The notes: generated by a model not told the origin, from the sequence alone. DNA of 58,478 bases from an uncultured Oscillospiraceae bacterium (GCA_910585265.1 CAJUCA010000013.1:1-58478); one strand, 5' to 3'; positions 43,539 through 52,344 are shown, numbered from the stretch's first letter. Numbers and translations are program-made.

Positions 43539-43579
43539 AAGACGTTTCACTCCTTATTTCAATCAATCTCCGGGCCGGA

Positions 43580-45301
43580 TCAGCCCTTCAGCCCCTCCGC
43601 CCAGGCGGCGTACCGCTCCACCTTCGCGTCGCAGTCCTCCCGGCTGGCCCCCTGGGCCAGAATGTACACCTTCACCTTGGGCTCGGTGCCGGAGGGCCGC
43701 ACGATGACGGAGGTGCCGTCCGCCAGCTCGTACCGCAGCACGTTGGAGCCGGACAGCTCCATGGCGGTTTTCTCCCCGGTGGCGGCGTCCACCACGCTGC
43801 CGTCCTGGTAGTCCTTCCAGGTCTTGACTGTCTCGCCGCCGATCTCCTTGGGGGGATTGGCCCGCAGGCCCGCCATGAGGGCCGCCATCTTCTTCAGCCC
43901 GTCCAGCCCCGGCATCACCAGGTTCAGGGTGCGCTCGCCGTAATTGCCGTACTTCTCATACAGGGCCAGCAGCGCGTCGTACAGCGTCATGCCCTTCCCG
44001 GCGTAGTACGCCGCCATCTCGGTGAGGGCCACCGCGGCAGTCACCGCGTCCTTGTCCCGGACGTAGCTGCCCAGCATATAGCCGTAGCTCTCCTCGTAGG
44101 ACATGATCACGTTCCCCTGGCCGGAGCTTTCCAGCTGGTCCTTCTTCTGGGCCAGGAACTTGAACCCGGTGAAGGTGTCATAGCACTTCAAGCCGTTGAC
44201 CTCGGCGACCTTCCGGGCCATCTCGGTGGTGACGATGGTTTTCAGGGCCGTGGGGTTGGCGGGCATTTTCCCGGTGCGCTGCTTGGCCCCGATGAGGTAG
44301 TCCAGCAGCAGCACCCCGGTCTGGTTCCCGGTGAGCACCTTGAACCCGTCCCCGGCCCGCACCATGATGCCCACCCGGTCGGCGTCCGGGTCGGAGCCCA
44401 GGATGAAGTCCGCGCCCTCCTGGTTGGCCAGCTCCACCGCCAGATAGAAGCCCTCCGGGTTCTCCGGGTTGGGGGAGGCCACGGTGGGGAAGTTCCCGTC
44501 AATCACCATCTGCTCAGGCACGCAGATCACGTGCTTCATGCCCAGCCGCTTCAACGCCTCGGGGATGAGCTTGTACCCGGTGCCGTGGAAGGGGGTGTAC
44601 ACCATCTTGAAGGTGTCCGCCACGGCGTCCACCGCCGCCTGGTCGTTCACCTGCTCCATCACGTTGGCCAGGAATTTTTCGTCCGTCTCCGCGCCCATGA
44701 TGGTGATCAGGCCGTCCGCCACCGCCTTGTCATAATCCGCCACGGTCACGTCGAACACGTCCGACCGGGCCATGATTTTAGCCACCTGGTCGGCGTGGCT
44801 GGGGGGGAGCTGGGCCCCGTCCTCCCAGTACACCTTGTAGCCGTTGTACTCCTTGGGGTTGTGGCTGGCGGTGATGTTGATGCCCGCGATGCAGCCGTAC
44901 TCCCGGATGGCGAAGGACAGCTCCGGGGTGGGGCGCAGGGACTCAAACAGCCGCACCGGAATGCCCGCCGCCGCCATGATGCAGGCGGCCTCTTTGGCGA
45001 ACACGTCGGAGTTGTTCCGGCAGTCGAAGCACACAGCCACGCCCTTTTTCACCGCTTCGGGGCCCTCGTTGAGGATCACCTTGGCGAAGGCCTGGGTGGC
45101 GTGGCGGATGACGTGGATGTTCATCCGGTACAGGCCCACCCCCATGGTGCCCCGCAGTCCGGCGGTGCCGAACTCCAGCTGGGAGAAGAACCGGGACTCG
45201 ATCTCCTTCTCGTCCCCGGCGATGGCGGACAGCTCCGCCTTTTCCTCCGCCGACAGGGCGGGAGAATTGAGCCACAGCTCATAGGTTTGTTTGTAGTCCA
45301 T
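43580..45301 (-). CDS. Phosphosugar mutase (phosphoglucomutase/phosphomannomutase)
   Basis: A 573-residue alpha-D-phosphohexomutase. The catalytic Ser146 is in TASHNPKEYNGYK, the metal loop is SDPDADRVG, the sugar-specificity loop SYEESYGYMLG, and the phosphate site RPSGTEPKVK. The long form suits Firmicute phosphoglucomutase, interconverting glucose-1- and glucose-6-phosphate, so it links to the nearby phosphorylase. ATG 45301 with AGGAGG 9 bases upstream. Confidence 0.95.
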   Translation of the reverse strand: MDYKQTYELWLNSPALSAEEKAELSAIAGDEKEIESRFFSQLEFGTAGLRGTMGVGLYRMNIHVIRHATQAFAKVILNEGPEAVKKGVAVCFDCRNNSDVFAKEAACIMAAAGIPVRLFESLRPTPELSFAIREYGCIAGINITASHNPKEYNGYKVYWEDGAQLPPSHADQVAKIMARSDVFDVTVADYDKAVADGLITIMGAETDEKFLANVMEQVNDQAAVDAVADTFKMVYTPFHGTGYKLIPEALKRLGMKHVICVPEQMVIDGNFPTVASPNPENPEGFYLAVELANQEGADFILGSDPDADRVGIMVRAGDGFKVLTGNQTGVLLLDYLIGAKQRTGKMPANPTALKTIVTTEMARKVAEVNGLKCYDTFTGFKFLAQKKDQLESSGQGNVIMSYEESYGYMLGSYVRDKDAVTAAVALTEMAAYYAGKGMTLYDALLALYEKYGNYGERTLNLVMPGLDGLKKMAALMAGLRANPPKEIGGETVKTWKDYQDGSVVDAATGEKTAMELSGSNVLRYELADGTSVIVRPSGTEPKVKVYILAQGASREDCDAKVERYAAWAEGLKG

Positions 45302-45345
45302 TGGATTTGTCCTCCTGATATATTAAAATAGGGGTATTCTTCGTT

Positions 45346-45598
45346 GTAGGGGCCGATGTCCTCATCGGCCCTTGAGAAGGGGAGCGGGGGGCGGATGAGG
45401 ACATCCGCCCCAGCGTGTCGAAAAAGTCTTTTCGCCCCGCTGGGTGCGACTTTTCTGAACAAAGAACGTTCAGAAAAGTCGATGATTGGACGTGAAAGAC
45501 ACCCTTCCTGGGTTTCTTTCACACTATCTTCCTTCCCGCCATCGGAACAGATGCGGCTTTTTCGACAGTCTCAGGCGGATGAGGACATCCGCCCCTAC
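45346..45598. mobile_element. 253-bp composite palindromic element
   Basis: No gene in 45302-45610. The element starts GTAGGGGCCGATG and ends CATCCGCCCCTAC, so the ends are inverted GTAGGGG-type. Inside: self-folding ends and a GGGGCGGATG hairpin (45388-45411), long-range arms TGTCGAAAAAG (45416-45426) and CTTTTTCGACA (45557-45567), a perfect 14-bp hairpin (45447-45481) starting CGACTTTTCTGAAC, and an imperfect GTGAAAGA/TCTTTCAC hairpin (45492-45522). Probably a nested or composite insertion of the dispersed repeat family; no transposase. Confidence 0.65.
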
Positions 45599-45610
45599 GG
45601 CGTCCCCGTC

Positions 45611-46852
45611 TTAAAACGCGAAATTGCCGTCTACAAACACCGGGATCTCCCGCCCGTCCCGGGTGGTCCCCACGATGGACAGATCCTTTGTCCCCACCAT
45701 GAAGTCCACATGGGTGATGGAGCGGTTCAGCCCCGCCGCCTTCTGCTCCTCCGGGGACATATCCTCGCCGCCCTTCACACAGCTGGGGTACGCCTTCCCG
45801 AAGGCCAGGTGGCAGGAGGCGTTTTCGTCGAACAGGGTGTTGTAGAACAGGATTCCCGTATTGCGGATGGGGGAGTCGTAGGGCACCAGGGCCACCTCGC
45901 CCAGGTAGTGGGCACCCTCGTCGGTGTCGATGGTCCGGCGCAGGTATTCCTCCCCCTCCCCGGCGTGCACGTCCACGATGCGGCCCTCCTGGAAGTCCAG
46001 GCAGAAGTCCTTCACCAGATTGCCGTCCATGGCCAGGGGCAGGGCGGCGTATACCCGGCCCTCCACCCCGTCCCAGCGGGGGGCGGTGAAGATCTCCTCG
46101 GTGGGGATGTTGGGCAGGAACTCCACCCCCGCCGGGGTGTGGTCGGTGGCCCCGGCCCACAGGTGGTTGTCCGGCAGGCGCACCGTCAGATCGGTGCCCA
46201 GGGAATTGGCGTAGCGCAGGGAGGCGAACTGATAGCCGTTGAGCAGCTCCACCCGGCGGCGCACGGAGGCGGCGTGGGCCTTCCACCGCTCCACCGCCTT
46301 GCCGTCCCCGGTGATCCGGCACACGGAGAAGATGGCGTCCCACAGGGCGTCCATGGCGTCCTCCCCCTTCCTGCCGGGGAACACCTTTTCCGCCCAGGCC
46401 GGGGTGGGGTGGGCACCCACGCACCACTGGAATTTGTTGGCGGTCAGCGCGTCGAAGTAGGGCTTGGTGGGGGGGCCGGACGCCTTCCGGCGGGCCTGGA
46501 TGCGGGCGGGGTCCACCCCCTTCAGCAGCTCCGGGTTGGAGCCGGTGAAGGACAGCCGGGGGGACTTCTGCTCCAGGAACCAGTCCACCCGGGCCTTCAT
46601 ATAGCTGGGGTATTCCTCGAACACGGCCCCGTCCGCCCGGAGGAAGCTCTCCCGGGTGGTAAAGTCGTCCCCGTAGTAGGGCACCACGTTCCGCGCCCCG
46701 CAGTCATAGCAGGCGGACACGCACAGCCGGGTGAGGGCGGCATACTCCACGTTGCTCTCGATGCTGGGGGTCTGCCCCGGCTGGACATTCAGGCCCACCT
46801 CCACCAGCAGATGGGCGTATTCGCTGAGCTTGGCTTCAAAATCTGGAACCAT
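45611..46852 (-). CDS. M29-family aminopeptidase
   Basis: A 413-residue cytosolic metallopeptidase of the M29 (AmpS/PepS) type. Metal-binding region FLPNIPTEEIFTAPRW, then GVEGRVYAALPLAMDGNLV, the DEGAHYLGEVALVPYDSPI segment with ligand His, and the C-terminal HVDFMVG with the last ligands. The start is ATG 46852 (MVPDFEAKLSEYAHLLVEVG), with AAAGGGAGA upstream; the family N-terminus matches. Upstream in-frame codons fall beyond the promoter at 46923-46951. Confidence 0.93.
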   Translation of the reverse strand: MVPDFEAKLSEYAHLLVEVGLNVQPGQTPSIESNVEYAALTRLCVSACYDCGARNVVPYYGDDFTTRESFLRADGAVFEEYPSYMKARVDWFLEQKSPRLSFTGSNPELLKGVDPARIQARRKASGPPTKPYFDALTANKFQWCVGAHPTPAWAEKVFPGRKGEDAMDALWDAIFSVCRITGDGKAVERWKAHAASVRRRVELLNGYQFASLRYANSLGTDLTVRLPDNHLWAGATDHTPAGVEFLPNIPTEEIFTAPRWDGVEGRVYAALPLAMDGNLVKDFCLDFQEGRIVDVHAGEGEEYLRRTIDTDEGAHYLGEVALVPYDSPIRNTGILFYNTLFDENASCHLAFGKAYPSCVKGGEDMSPEEQKAAGLNRSITHVDFMVGTKDLSIVGTTRDGREIPVFVDGNFAF

Positions 46853-46922
46853 CGGTATCGTCTCCCTTTCAACAGCGGGCATTTTGCCGGAAATCTCCAG
46901 CTCCGTCCCATGATATATGGAA

Positions 46923-46951
46923 AGTATACCATATTCAAGGGGAAAACACAA
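46923..46951 (-). promoter_or_regulatory. Promoter of M29 aminopeptidase
   Basis: Minus-strand TTGTGT (46946-46951), 17-base spacer, TATACT (46923-46928); nearly back to back with the asnA promoter. Confidence 0.6.
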
Positions 46952-46957
46952 TTCGAT

Positions 46958-46986
46958 TTGCATTTTTTTCTGGGCCATACTATAAT
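46958..46986 (+). promoter_or_regulatory. Promoter of asnA
   Basis: TTGCAT (46958-46963), 17-base spacer, perfect TATAAT (46981-46986). Confidence 0.75.
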
Positions 46987-47049
46987 GTTTCTAAATTTGT
47001 GCTTCCCGCCCTGCCGGGGCCGGAATCCCGAAAAAAGGAGACGCCGCCT

Positions 47050-48063
47050 ATGCTCACCACCATCATTCCCCAGGGGTACGCCCCCCTGCTCAACCTGTAC
47101 GACACCCAGAAGGCCATCGGCCTGCTCAAGCGGCTGTTCGAGGACGATCTGGGCGGCTCGCTGAACCTGCGCCGGGTGTCCGCGCCGCTGTTTGTGGAGG
47201 CGTCCACCGGGCTGAACGACGATCTCAACGGCGTGGAGCGGGCGGTGTCCTTCGACGTACCCGACGCGGGGCGGGACGCCCAGGTGGTCCACTCCCTGGC
47301 GAAATGGAAGCGGATGGCCCTCCACCGCTACCAGTTCTCCGTGGGGGAGGGGCTGTATACCGACATGAACGCCATCCGCCGGGACGAGGAGCTGGACAAC
47401 CTCCACTCGGTCTACGTGGACCAGTGGGACTGGGAGAAGGTCATCGCCCCCCGGGACCGAAATGTGGATTACTTAAAGTCGGTGGTGAACACCATCGTCA
47501 ACGCCCTGGCCAACACCCAGGCCACCCTGCGCTCGGTGTACCCCCAGCTCACCCCCCTGCCCCTGATTGACCGGGCGGTGTCCTTCGTCACCGCCCAGGA
47601 GCTGGAGGACCAGTGGCCCGGGCTTTCCCCCAGGGAGCGGGAGGACGCCTGGGTGAAGGAGCACCCCACCACCTTCCTGATGGGCATCGGCGGGGCCCTG
47701 CGCTCCGGCACCCCCCACGACGGCCGCGCCCCGGACTACGACGACTGGACGCTGAACGGGGACATCCTGCTGTGGAACCCCCTGCTGGGCCGGGCCTTCG
47801 AGATCTCGTCCATGGGCATCCGGGTAAGCCCCGAGTCCCTGGACCGCCAGCTTTCCGTCTCCGGCCACGACGAGCGGCGGGAGCTGTCCTTCCACAGGGC
47901 CCTGCTGGCGGGGGAGCTGCCCTTGACCATCGGCGGCGGCATCGGGCAGAGCCGGGTGTCCATGTACCTGCTGGGCAAGGCCCACATCGGAGAGGTGCAG
48001 GCGTCCATCTGGGACCCCCGCACCATTGAGGCTTGCAAAGAGGCGGGGGTGATTTTGCTGTGA
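47050..48063 (+). CDS. asnA: Aspartate-ammonia ligase (asparagine synthetase A)
   Basis: A 337-residue class-II-synthetase-like enzyme making asparagine from aspartate, ammonia and ATP. Signatures: RRVSAPLFVEASTGLNDDLN, VHSLAKWKRMAL, DMNAIRRDEELDNLHSVYVD, and GGGIGQSRVSMYLLGK. ATG 47050 with AAGGAG 9 bases upstream. The stop overlaps the start of a small membrane protein. asnS lies 2.7 kb downstream, so both asparagine steps are close. Confidence 0.98.
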   Translation: MLTTIIPQGYAPLLNLYDTQKAIGLLKRLFEDDLGGSLNLRRVSAPLFVEASTGLNDDLNGVERAVSFDVPDAGRDAQVVHSLAKWKRMALHRYQFSVGEGLYTDMNAIRRDEELDNLHSVYVDQWDWEKVIAPRDRNVDYLKSVVNTIVNALANTQATLRSVYPQLTPLPLIDRAVSFVTAQELEDQWPGLSPREREDAWVKEHPTTFLMGIGGALRSGTPHDGRAPDYDDWTLNGDILLWNPLLGRAFEISSMGIRVSPESLDRQLSVSGHDERRELSFHRALLAGELPLTIGGGIGQSRVSMYLLGKAHIGEVQASIWDPRTIEACKEAGVILL

Positions 48064-48251
48064 GGGAGGACGAAACCAGGGAGGAGAAGCAGGGCCGGCT
48101 GAACGCCGGCAGCGCGGCCAAGGCGGGCATCAGCTTCGGCAGCGCGCTGGCCATGGTGATCAGCTACACCACCTGGCATTCCGTGGGCTGGGCCATCTTC
48201 CACGGGCTGCTGAGCTGGGCCTATGTGATCTACTTTGTCCTGCGGTATTGA
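48060..48251 (+). CDS. Small membrane protein downstream of asnA
   Basis: A 63-residue protein, GTG start 48060 overlapping the asnA stop (GTGA). Charged N-terminus, then one or two hydrophobic segments (AGISFGSALAMVISYTTWHS and WAIFHGLLSWAYVIYFVLRY). The coupled start and following terminator support it as real. Function unknown. Confidence 0.7.
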   Translation: MREDETREEKQGRLNAGSAAKAGISFGSALAMVISYTTWHSVGWAIFHGLLSWAYVIYFVLRY

Positions 48252-48254
48252 GGG

Positions 48255-48290
48255 AACGGCCCCGCTCTTTCGAGCGGGGCCGTTTTTTGC
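48255..48290 (+). terminator. Terminator of asnA operon
   Basis: ACGGCCCCGCTC and GAGCGGGGCCGT around TTTC, then TTTTT. Confidence 0.9.
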
Positions 48291-48328
48291 CGCCCGTCCG
48301 CCCAAACCGACCGTCCGTCCCGGATCGC

Positions 48329-48357
48329 TGGACATTTGGCCGGGGCGCGGGTATACT
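48329..48357 (+). promoter_or_regulatory. Promoter of LytTR operon
   Basis: TGGACA (48329-48334), 17-base spacer, TATACT (48352-48357). Confidence 0.6.
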
Positions 48358-48385
48358 ACAATCACAGCGAAAGGGGGGAGCATCC

Positions 48386-48829
48386 GTGAAGGTGGAAGTG
48401 CAGATCGACCCGGCCTTGGACCAGCCGGAGATCATCCTCCGGGTCCCCCAGTCCTGCGCCGAGGTGGAGGAGCTGGCCCAGAAGCTGCGGGAGGCCGCCC
48501 TGTCCCGGCCCTTCACCGTCTACACCCAGCGGGAGGCGGTGCGGGTGGGCCGTCCCGCCGTGCTGCGGTTCTACGCCGAGGACAAGGGCGTGTTCTGCCA
48601 GACCGCCCAGGGGGTGTACACCGTCCGCCAGCGGCTGTACGAGCTGGAGGAGGAGCTGGGGGGGACGAAATTCGTCCGGGTGTCCAACTCGGAGATCGTG
48701 AACCTGGACCGGGTGGCGGCGTTGGACCTGACCCTGGCGGGCACCATTAAAATGACCCTGGAGGGCGGGACGGTGTGCTGGGTGTCCCGGCGGTACGTGA
48801 AGAAGATCAAGCAGGCCCTGGGACTGTGA
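48386..48829 (+). CDS. LytTR DNA-binding regulator
   Basis: A 147-residue protein with an N-terminal helical segment and a C-terminal LytTR domain (GVYTVRQRLYELEEELGGTK, FVRVSNSEIVNLDRV, VSRRYVKKIKQALG). The start is GTG 48386 after AAGGGGGGAG. In Firmicutes short LytTR proteins pair with DUF3021 membrane proteins, as here (48935), and the membrane partner is thought to restrain the regulator. Confidence 0.93.
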   Translation: MKVEVQIDPALDQPEIILRVPQSCAEVEELAQKLREAALSRPFTVYTQREAVRVGRPAVLRFYAEDKGVFCQTAQGVYTVRQRLYELEEELGGTKFVRVSNSEIVNLDRVAALDLTLAGTIKMTLEGGTVCWVSRRYVKKIKQALGL

Positions 48830-48839
48830 GCGGCCATCC

Positions 48840-48914
48840 GTAGGGGAGGGGCTTGCCCCTCCCGGGAAACAGAGGGCACATCGGAACGGCGGGAGGGGCA
48901 AGCCCCTCCCCTAC
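48840..48914. repeat. GTAGGGG palindromic repeat, copy 3
   Basis: The same inverted self-folding ends as at 11217 and 26431, placed between the LytTR gene and its membrane partner, so the operon transcript contains it. Confidence 0.85.
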
Positions 48915-48934
48915 ACCACAAGGAGGTATCGCTT

Positions 48935-49792
48935 ATGGAGGAATTGAAACGGCAATGGCTTCCCCGGGTGCTCATCGGCGGGTGTATAGGGATCGCCGCC
49001 CACCTGCTGCTGGGCTACCTGCTGGGCTGCTTCAACCTGTTCGGCCCCGCCTACTTCCGCGGCTTCCGGTTCCCGGACTGCGGTTTCTCCAACTGGAACC
49101 GGCATTTGGAATGGGTGGGCGTCCTGATTTCCTTCGCCCTGTTCGCCCTGTTCGGCGGGGAGGTGGGCATCGCCACCCTGCCCTTCGCCGACAGCGGCAA
49201 AGAGCTGGTGGCCCGCTCGCTGATCCACTACGCCGCCACCACGGCTACGGTGTCGGTGTGGGTGGTGCTGAATTACGGGTGGCACGGGACGCTGCCCACC
49301 TTTCTGGTTCCCCTGACCCTGGTATACCTCATCGTCTGGCTGGGACGCTGGGTGGGGTGGTATACGGAGGTGGCCGTCCTCCGGGAGAAGCTGGGGCTGG
49401 CCCCCGGCCCCTCTCCCCTCCACTGGCGGGAGTCCCTGCCCTATGTGGGCTTCGCGGCCTTCCTGTGTCTGGCCCTGCCCCTGGCCCTGCGGCTGCTGGA
49501 CGACGCCACACCCGTTTTAAGCGTCCTGTACGGCTGGCTGCTGCTGCCCGTGGGCGGGTTCATGTCCGGGCTGTCCCTGGGGCGGCGGCACGGCTTCTGC
49601 CCCATCTACCCGGCGGCGTGCGTGATGTTCATCCTGATCTTCATTCCCCTGGCCCGGCTGTGCTCCAACATCTCGGACGGGGAGCTGATCCCCATCGCCC
49701 TGGTGTGCGCCCTGGCGGGCAACCTGGCGGGGGCGGCCCTGCTCCGGCGGAAGCGTCAAAAAGCGGATTTATGCGGACGGGAGGGTTCCTGA
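48935..49792 (+). CDS. DUF3021-like multi-helix membrane protein
   Basis: A 285-residue protein with about eight helices. The N-terminal half (RVLIGGCIGIAAHLLLGYLL; ARSLIHYAATTATVSVWVVL) resembles DUF3021, which usually ends near 130-150 residues; a second hydrophobic half makes it twice that length. ATG 48935 with AAGGAGG 8 bases upstream. Likely the membrane partner of the LytTR regulator; it is followed without gap by two more membrane proteins. Confidence 0.8.
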   Translation: MEELKRQWLPRVLIGGCIGIAAHLLLGYLLGCFNLFGPAYFRGFRFPDCGFSNWNRHLEWVGVLISFALFALFGGEVGIATLPFADSGKELVARSLIHYAATTATVSVWVVLNYGWHGTLPTFLVPLTLVYLIVWLGRWVGWYTEVAVLREKLGLAPGPSPLHWRESLPYVGFAAFLCLALPLALRLLDDATPVLSVLYGWLLLPVGGFMSGLSLGRRHGFCPIYPAACVMFILIFIPLARLCSNISDGELIPIALVCALAGNLAGAALLRRKRQKADLCGREGS

Positions 49793-50110
49793 ATGTACCA
49801 AATTCCCTATTTCGCCCTGGCGGGCCTGCTGGTGACCTTCGGCGTCCCGGTGGCCCTGATGGCGGCCTGCGGTCTGGCCCAGCTCCGGCTGGCCCAGACC
49901 CTCAACCCCTGCGCCTTCCCCCTGCCCGTCTCCACGGGACTGGCCCTGGGGCTGGCCCTGTATGTGCGCTCCACCCTGTCCGGCTGGGGGGTGCTGGCGG
50001 CCCAGGTGCTGGTGTACTGGGGGCAGGGGGCCTTTGCCGGGTCGGCGGCGGGCTGGGCGGCGGTGTACGCGGCGCGGTATCAAAAACGGAAGGGGTTGAA
50101 ATTCCCGTGA
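49793..50110 (+). CDS. Small membrane protein of LytTR operon
   Basis: A 105-residue protein with three predicted helices (about 5-27, 47-59, 66-90) and a basic tail. ATG 49793 directly follows the previous TGA. No family recognised. Its stop overlaps the next start, so the operon is tightly coupled. Confidence 0.75.
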   Translation: MYQIPYFALAGLLVTFGVPVALMAACGLAQLRLAQTLNPCAFPLPVSTGLALGLALYVRSTLSGWGVLAAQVLVYWGQGAFAGSAAGWAAVYAARYQKRKGLKFP

Positions 50111-50601
50111 AAAAACAGACCCGGATTTACAACGTGATCTTTCCCATCTGGCTCCTGATCCTGTTCCCCCAGCTTCTGGTGTACGTCCTCCCCGGCAACC
50201 TGATCATCGACTGCGCCGTGCTGTGGTTCACCCTGCTGGCCCTGAAGCACACCCAGAAGGGGGCGGTGGTGAAAAAGCTGTGGTGGAAATTCTGGCTGCT
50301 GGGCTTCGCCGCCGACCTGATCGGCGTGGCGTGGATGTTCCTGGGGTGGCTGCTGTCCATCCCCTTTGAGGATTGGTGGACGGACACCCTGCGCTATATC
50401 ATGTACGACCCCTTCGGGCACCCCCTGGCCTTCCTGTGGACGCTGGGCGGCGTGGCCCTGGCAGGCGTGTGCATCTACTTCTTCGACAGGCGGGCCATGA
50501 AGTCCTGCGAGCCGCTGGACGGCAGGCAGCGGCACATCGCCGCCCTGGCGATGGCCATCGCCACCGCCCCCTGGCTGTTCTTTATCCCCGCCCCCCTGTA
50601 A
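50107..50601 (+). CDS. Membrane protein of LytTR operon, unknown
   Basis: A 164-residue protein with four to five helices, starting at GTG 50107 (GTGA overlap with the previous stop). Sequence VKKQTRIYNVIFPIWLLILF at the N-terminus; conserved aromatic-rich segments (LWWKFWLLGFAADLIGVAWM). Function unknown; it ends at the terminator at 50606. Confidence 0.78.
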   Translation: MKKQTRIYNVIFPIWLLILFPQLLVYVLPGNLIIDCAVLWFTLLALKHTQKGAVVKKLWWKFWLLGFAADLIGVAWMFLGWLLSIPFEDWWTDTLRYIMYDPFGHPLAFLWTLGGVALAGVCIYFFDRRAMKSCEPLDGRQRHIAALAMAIATAPWLFFIPAPL

Positions 50602-50605
50602 CAGG

Positions 50606-50642
50606 AGGGGCCGAAGGCGAGACCTTTGGCCCTTCTTTTTTC
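50606..50642 (+). terminator. Terminator of LytTR operon
   Basis: GGGGCCGAAGG and CCTTTGGCCC around CGAGA, then TTCTTTTTT. Confidence 0.8.
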
Positions 50643-50651
50643 CCCGCGCTC

Positions 50652-50679
50652 TTGCAAAACCGGAAAAAGATGATATACT
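50652..50679 (+). promoter_or_regulatory. Promoter of asnS
   Basis: TTGCAA (50652-50657), 16-base spacer, TATACT (50674-50679). Confidence 0.6.
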
Positions 50680-50740
50680 ATTTCCACGCTTTATCCCCGC
50701 CCCCGGCGGGATCAGACTATCAGGAATTGAGGGAACGCAT

Positions 50741-52135
50741 ATGGAACGCATTACCATCGCCTCCGTTTTTGCCGGCAGCGAACGCCTGGGCGGCCAGACC
50801 GTCACCGTCATGGGCTGGGCCCGCACCATCCGGGACATGAAAACCTTCGGCTTCATCGAGCTGAACGACGGCTCCTGCTTCAAAAACCTGCAAATCGTCA
50901 TGGACGCCAACGCCCTGGACAACTATAAGGAGATCGCCGCCCAGAACGTGGGCGCGGCCCTGGTGGTCACCGGCACCGTGGCCCTCACGCCGGAGGCCAA
51001 GCAGCCCCTGGAGGTCAAGGCCGCCTCCATCGCGGTGGAGGGCCCCTCCTCCCCGGAGTACCCCCTCCAGAAGAAACGCCACAGCGTGGAGTACCTGCGC
51101 ACCATCCAGCACCTGCGGCCCCGGACCAACCTGTTCTCCGCCGCCTTTCGGGTGCGGAGCGTGGCCGCCCACGCCGTCCACTGCTTCTTCCAGGACCGGG
51201 GCTTCGTCTACGTCCACACCCCCATCATCACCGCCTCCGACTGCGAGGGCGCGGGGGAGATGTTCCAGGTCACCACCCTGGACATGGGCAATCCGCCCCG
51301 TCTGGAGGACGGCTCGGTGGACTTCTCCAAGGACTTCTTCGGCAAGCACGCCAACCTCACCGTGTCCGGCCAGCTCAACGCGGAGAACTTCGCCATGGCC
51401 TTCGGCAGCGTGTACACCTTCGGCCCCACCTTCCGGGCGGAGAACTCCAACACCCAGCGGCACGCCGCCGAGTTCTGGATGATCGAGCCGGAGATGGCCT
51501 TTGCCGACCTGGCGGACGACATGGACACGGCGGAGGCCATGATCAAGCACATCATCAACACCGTGATGGACAAATGCCCCGACGAGATGGCCTTCTTCAA
51601 CTCCTTCGTGGACAAGGGGCTGGTGGAGCGGCTCCGGCACGTGGCCTCCTCCGACTTCGCCCGGGTGAGCTACACCGACGCCATCGAGCTTCTGAAGAAG
51701 AACAACGACAGGTTCGACTACAAGGTGGAATGGGGCTGCGACCTCCAGACCGAGCACGAGCGTTACCTCACCGAGCAGGTGTTCCAAAAGCCGGTGTTCG
51801 TCACCGACTACCCCAAGGAGATCAAGGCATTCTATATGCGGCTCAACGACGACGGAAAGACCGTGGCGGCGGCGGACTGCCTGGTGCCGGGGATCGGGGA
51901 GATCATCGGCGGCTCCCAGCGGGAGGAGCGCATCGGCGTGCTGGAGAAGCGGATGGGCGAGCTGGGCCTGAATCCGGAGGACTACTGGTGGTATCTGGAC
52001 CTGCGGCGGTACGGCTCCTGCCGCCACGCGGGCTTCGGCCTGGGCTTCGAGCGGATGGTGATGTACCTGACGGGCATCAGCAACATCCGGGACGTGGAGC
52101 TGCACCCCCGCACGGTGGGCAACGCGGAGTTTTAA
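50741..52135 (+). CDS. asnS: Asparaginyl-tRNA synthetase
   Basis: A 464-residue class IIb synthetase: N-terminal OB anticodon-binding domain (1-105), motif 2 FRAENSNTQRHAAEFWMIEP, which marks it as Asn- rather than Asp-specific, and motif 3 GFGLGFERMVMYLTG. ATG 50741 after GAGGG. Direct Asn charging fits the presence of asnA. The last 30 bases plus the start of its terminator are duplicated downstream (52194-52239). Confidence 0.98.
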   Translation: MERITIASVFAGSERLGGQTVTVMGWARTIRDMKTFGFIELNDGSCFKNLQIVMDANALDNYKEIAAQNVGAALVVTGTVALTPEAKQPLEVKAASIAVEGPSSPEYPLQKKRHSVEYLRTIQHLRPRTNLFSAAFRVRSVAAHAVHCFFQDRGFVYVHTPIITASDCEGAGEMFQVTTLDMGNPPRLEDGSVDFSKDFFGKHANLTVSGQLNAENFAMAFGSVYTFGPTFRAENSNTQRHAAEFWMIEPEMAFADLADDMDTAEAMIKHIINTVMDKCPDEMAFFNSFVDKGLVERLRHVASSDFARVSYTDAIELLKKNNDRFDYKVEWGCDLQTEHERYLTEQVFQKPVFVTDYPKEIKAFYMRLNDDGKTVAAADCLVPGIGEIIGGSQREERIGVLEKRMGELGLNPEDYWWYLDLRRYGSCRHAGFGLGFERMVMYLTGISNIRDVELHPRTVGNAEF

Positions 52136-52239
52136 GGCCGTTCCCCGCCCAAGGCGGGGAACGGGGTTTCCCCACACCCCAGACGCGGAGCCACACCCCC
52201 ACACCGTGGGTAACGCCGAGTTTTAAGGCCGTTCCCCGC
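52103..52239 (+). repeat. Duplicated 3' end of asnS
   Basis: 52103-52148 (last codons of asnS, stop and terminator start) and 52194-52239 match at 42 of 46 bases, 91 bases apart. The second copy still reads TVGNAEF-stop. Confidence 0.85.
52138..52170 (+). terminator. Terminator of asnS
   Basis: CCGTTCCCCGCC and GGCGGGGAACGG around CAA, then GGTTTCC. Confidence 0.75.
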
Positions 52240-52283
52240 GCCGTGGGCGGTAAGCATACCCCCACACGAGGATAAGAGCACAC

Positions 52284-52312
52284 CCCCCTGGGAAAAATTT
52301 TTCCAGGGGGGT
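52284..52312 (+). terminator. Palindromic hairpin before marR
   Basis: CCCCCCTGG(G)AAAAA and TTTTTCCAGGGGGG form a nearly perfect palindrome; the next promoter's -35 begins at its end. Confidence 0.55.
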
Positions 52313-52339
52313 TGACTTTTTCCCCGTTCCGCGTAAAAT
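52312..52339 (+). promoter_or_regulatory. Promoter of marR-ABC operon
   Basis: TTGACT (52312-52317), 16-base spacer, TAAAAT (52334-52339). Confidence 0.7.
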
Positions 52340-52344
52340 AGGAA

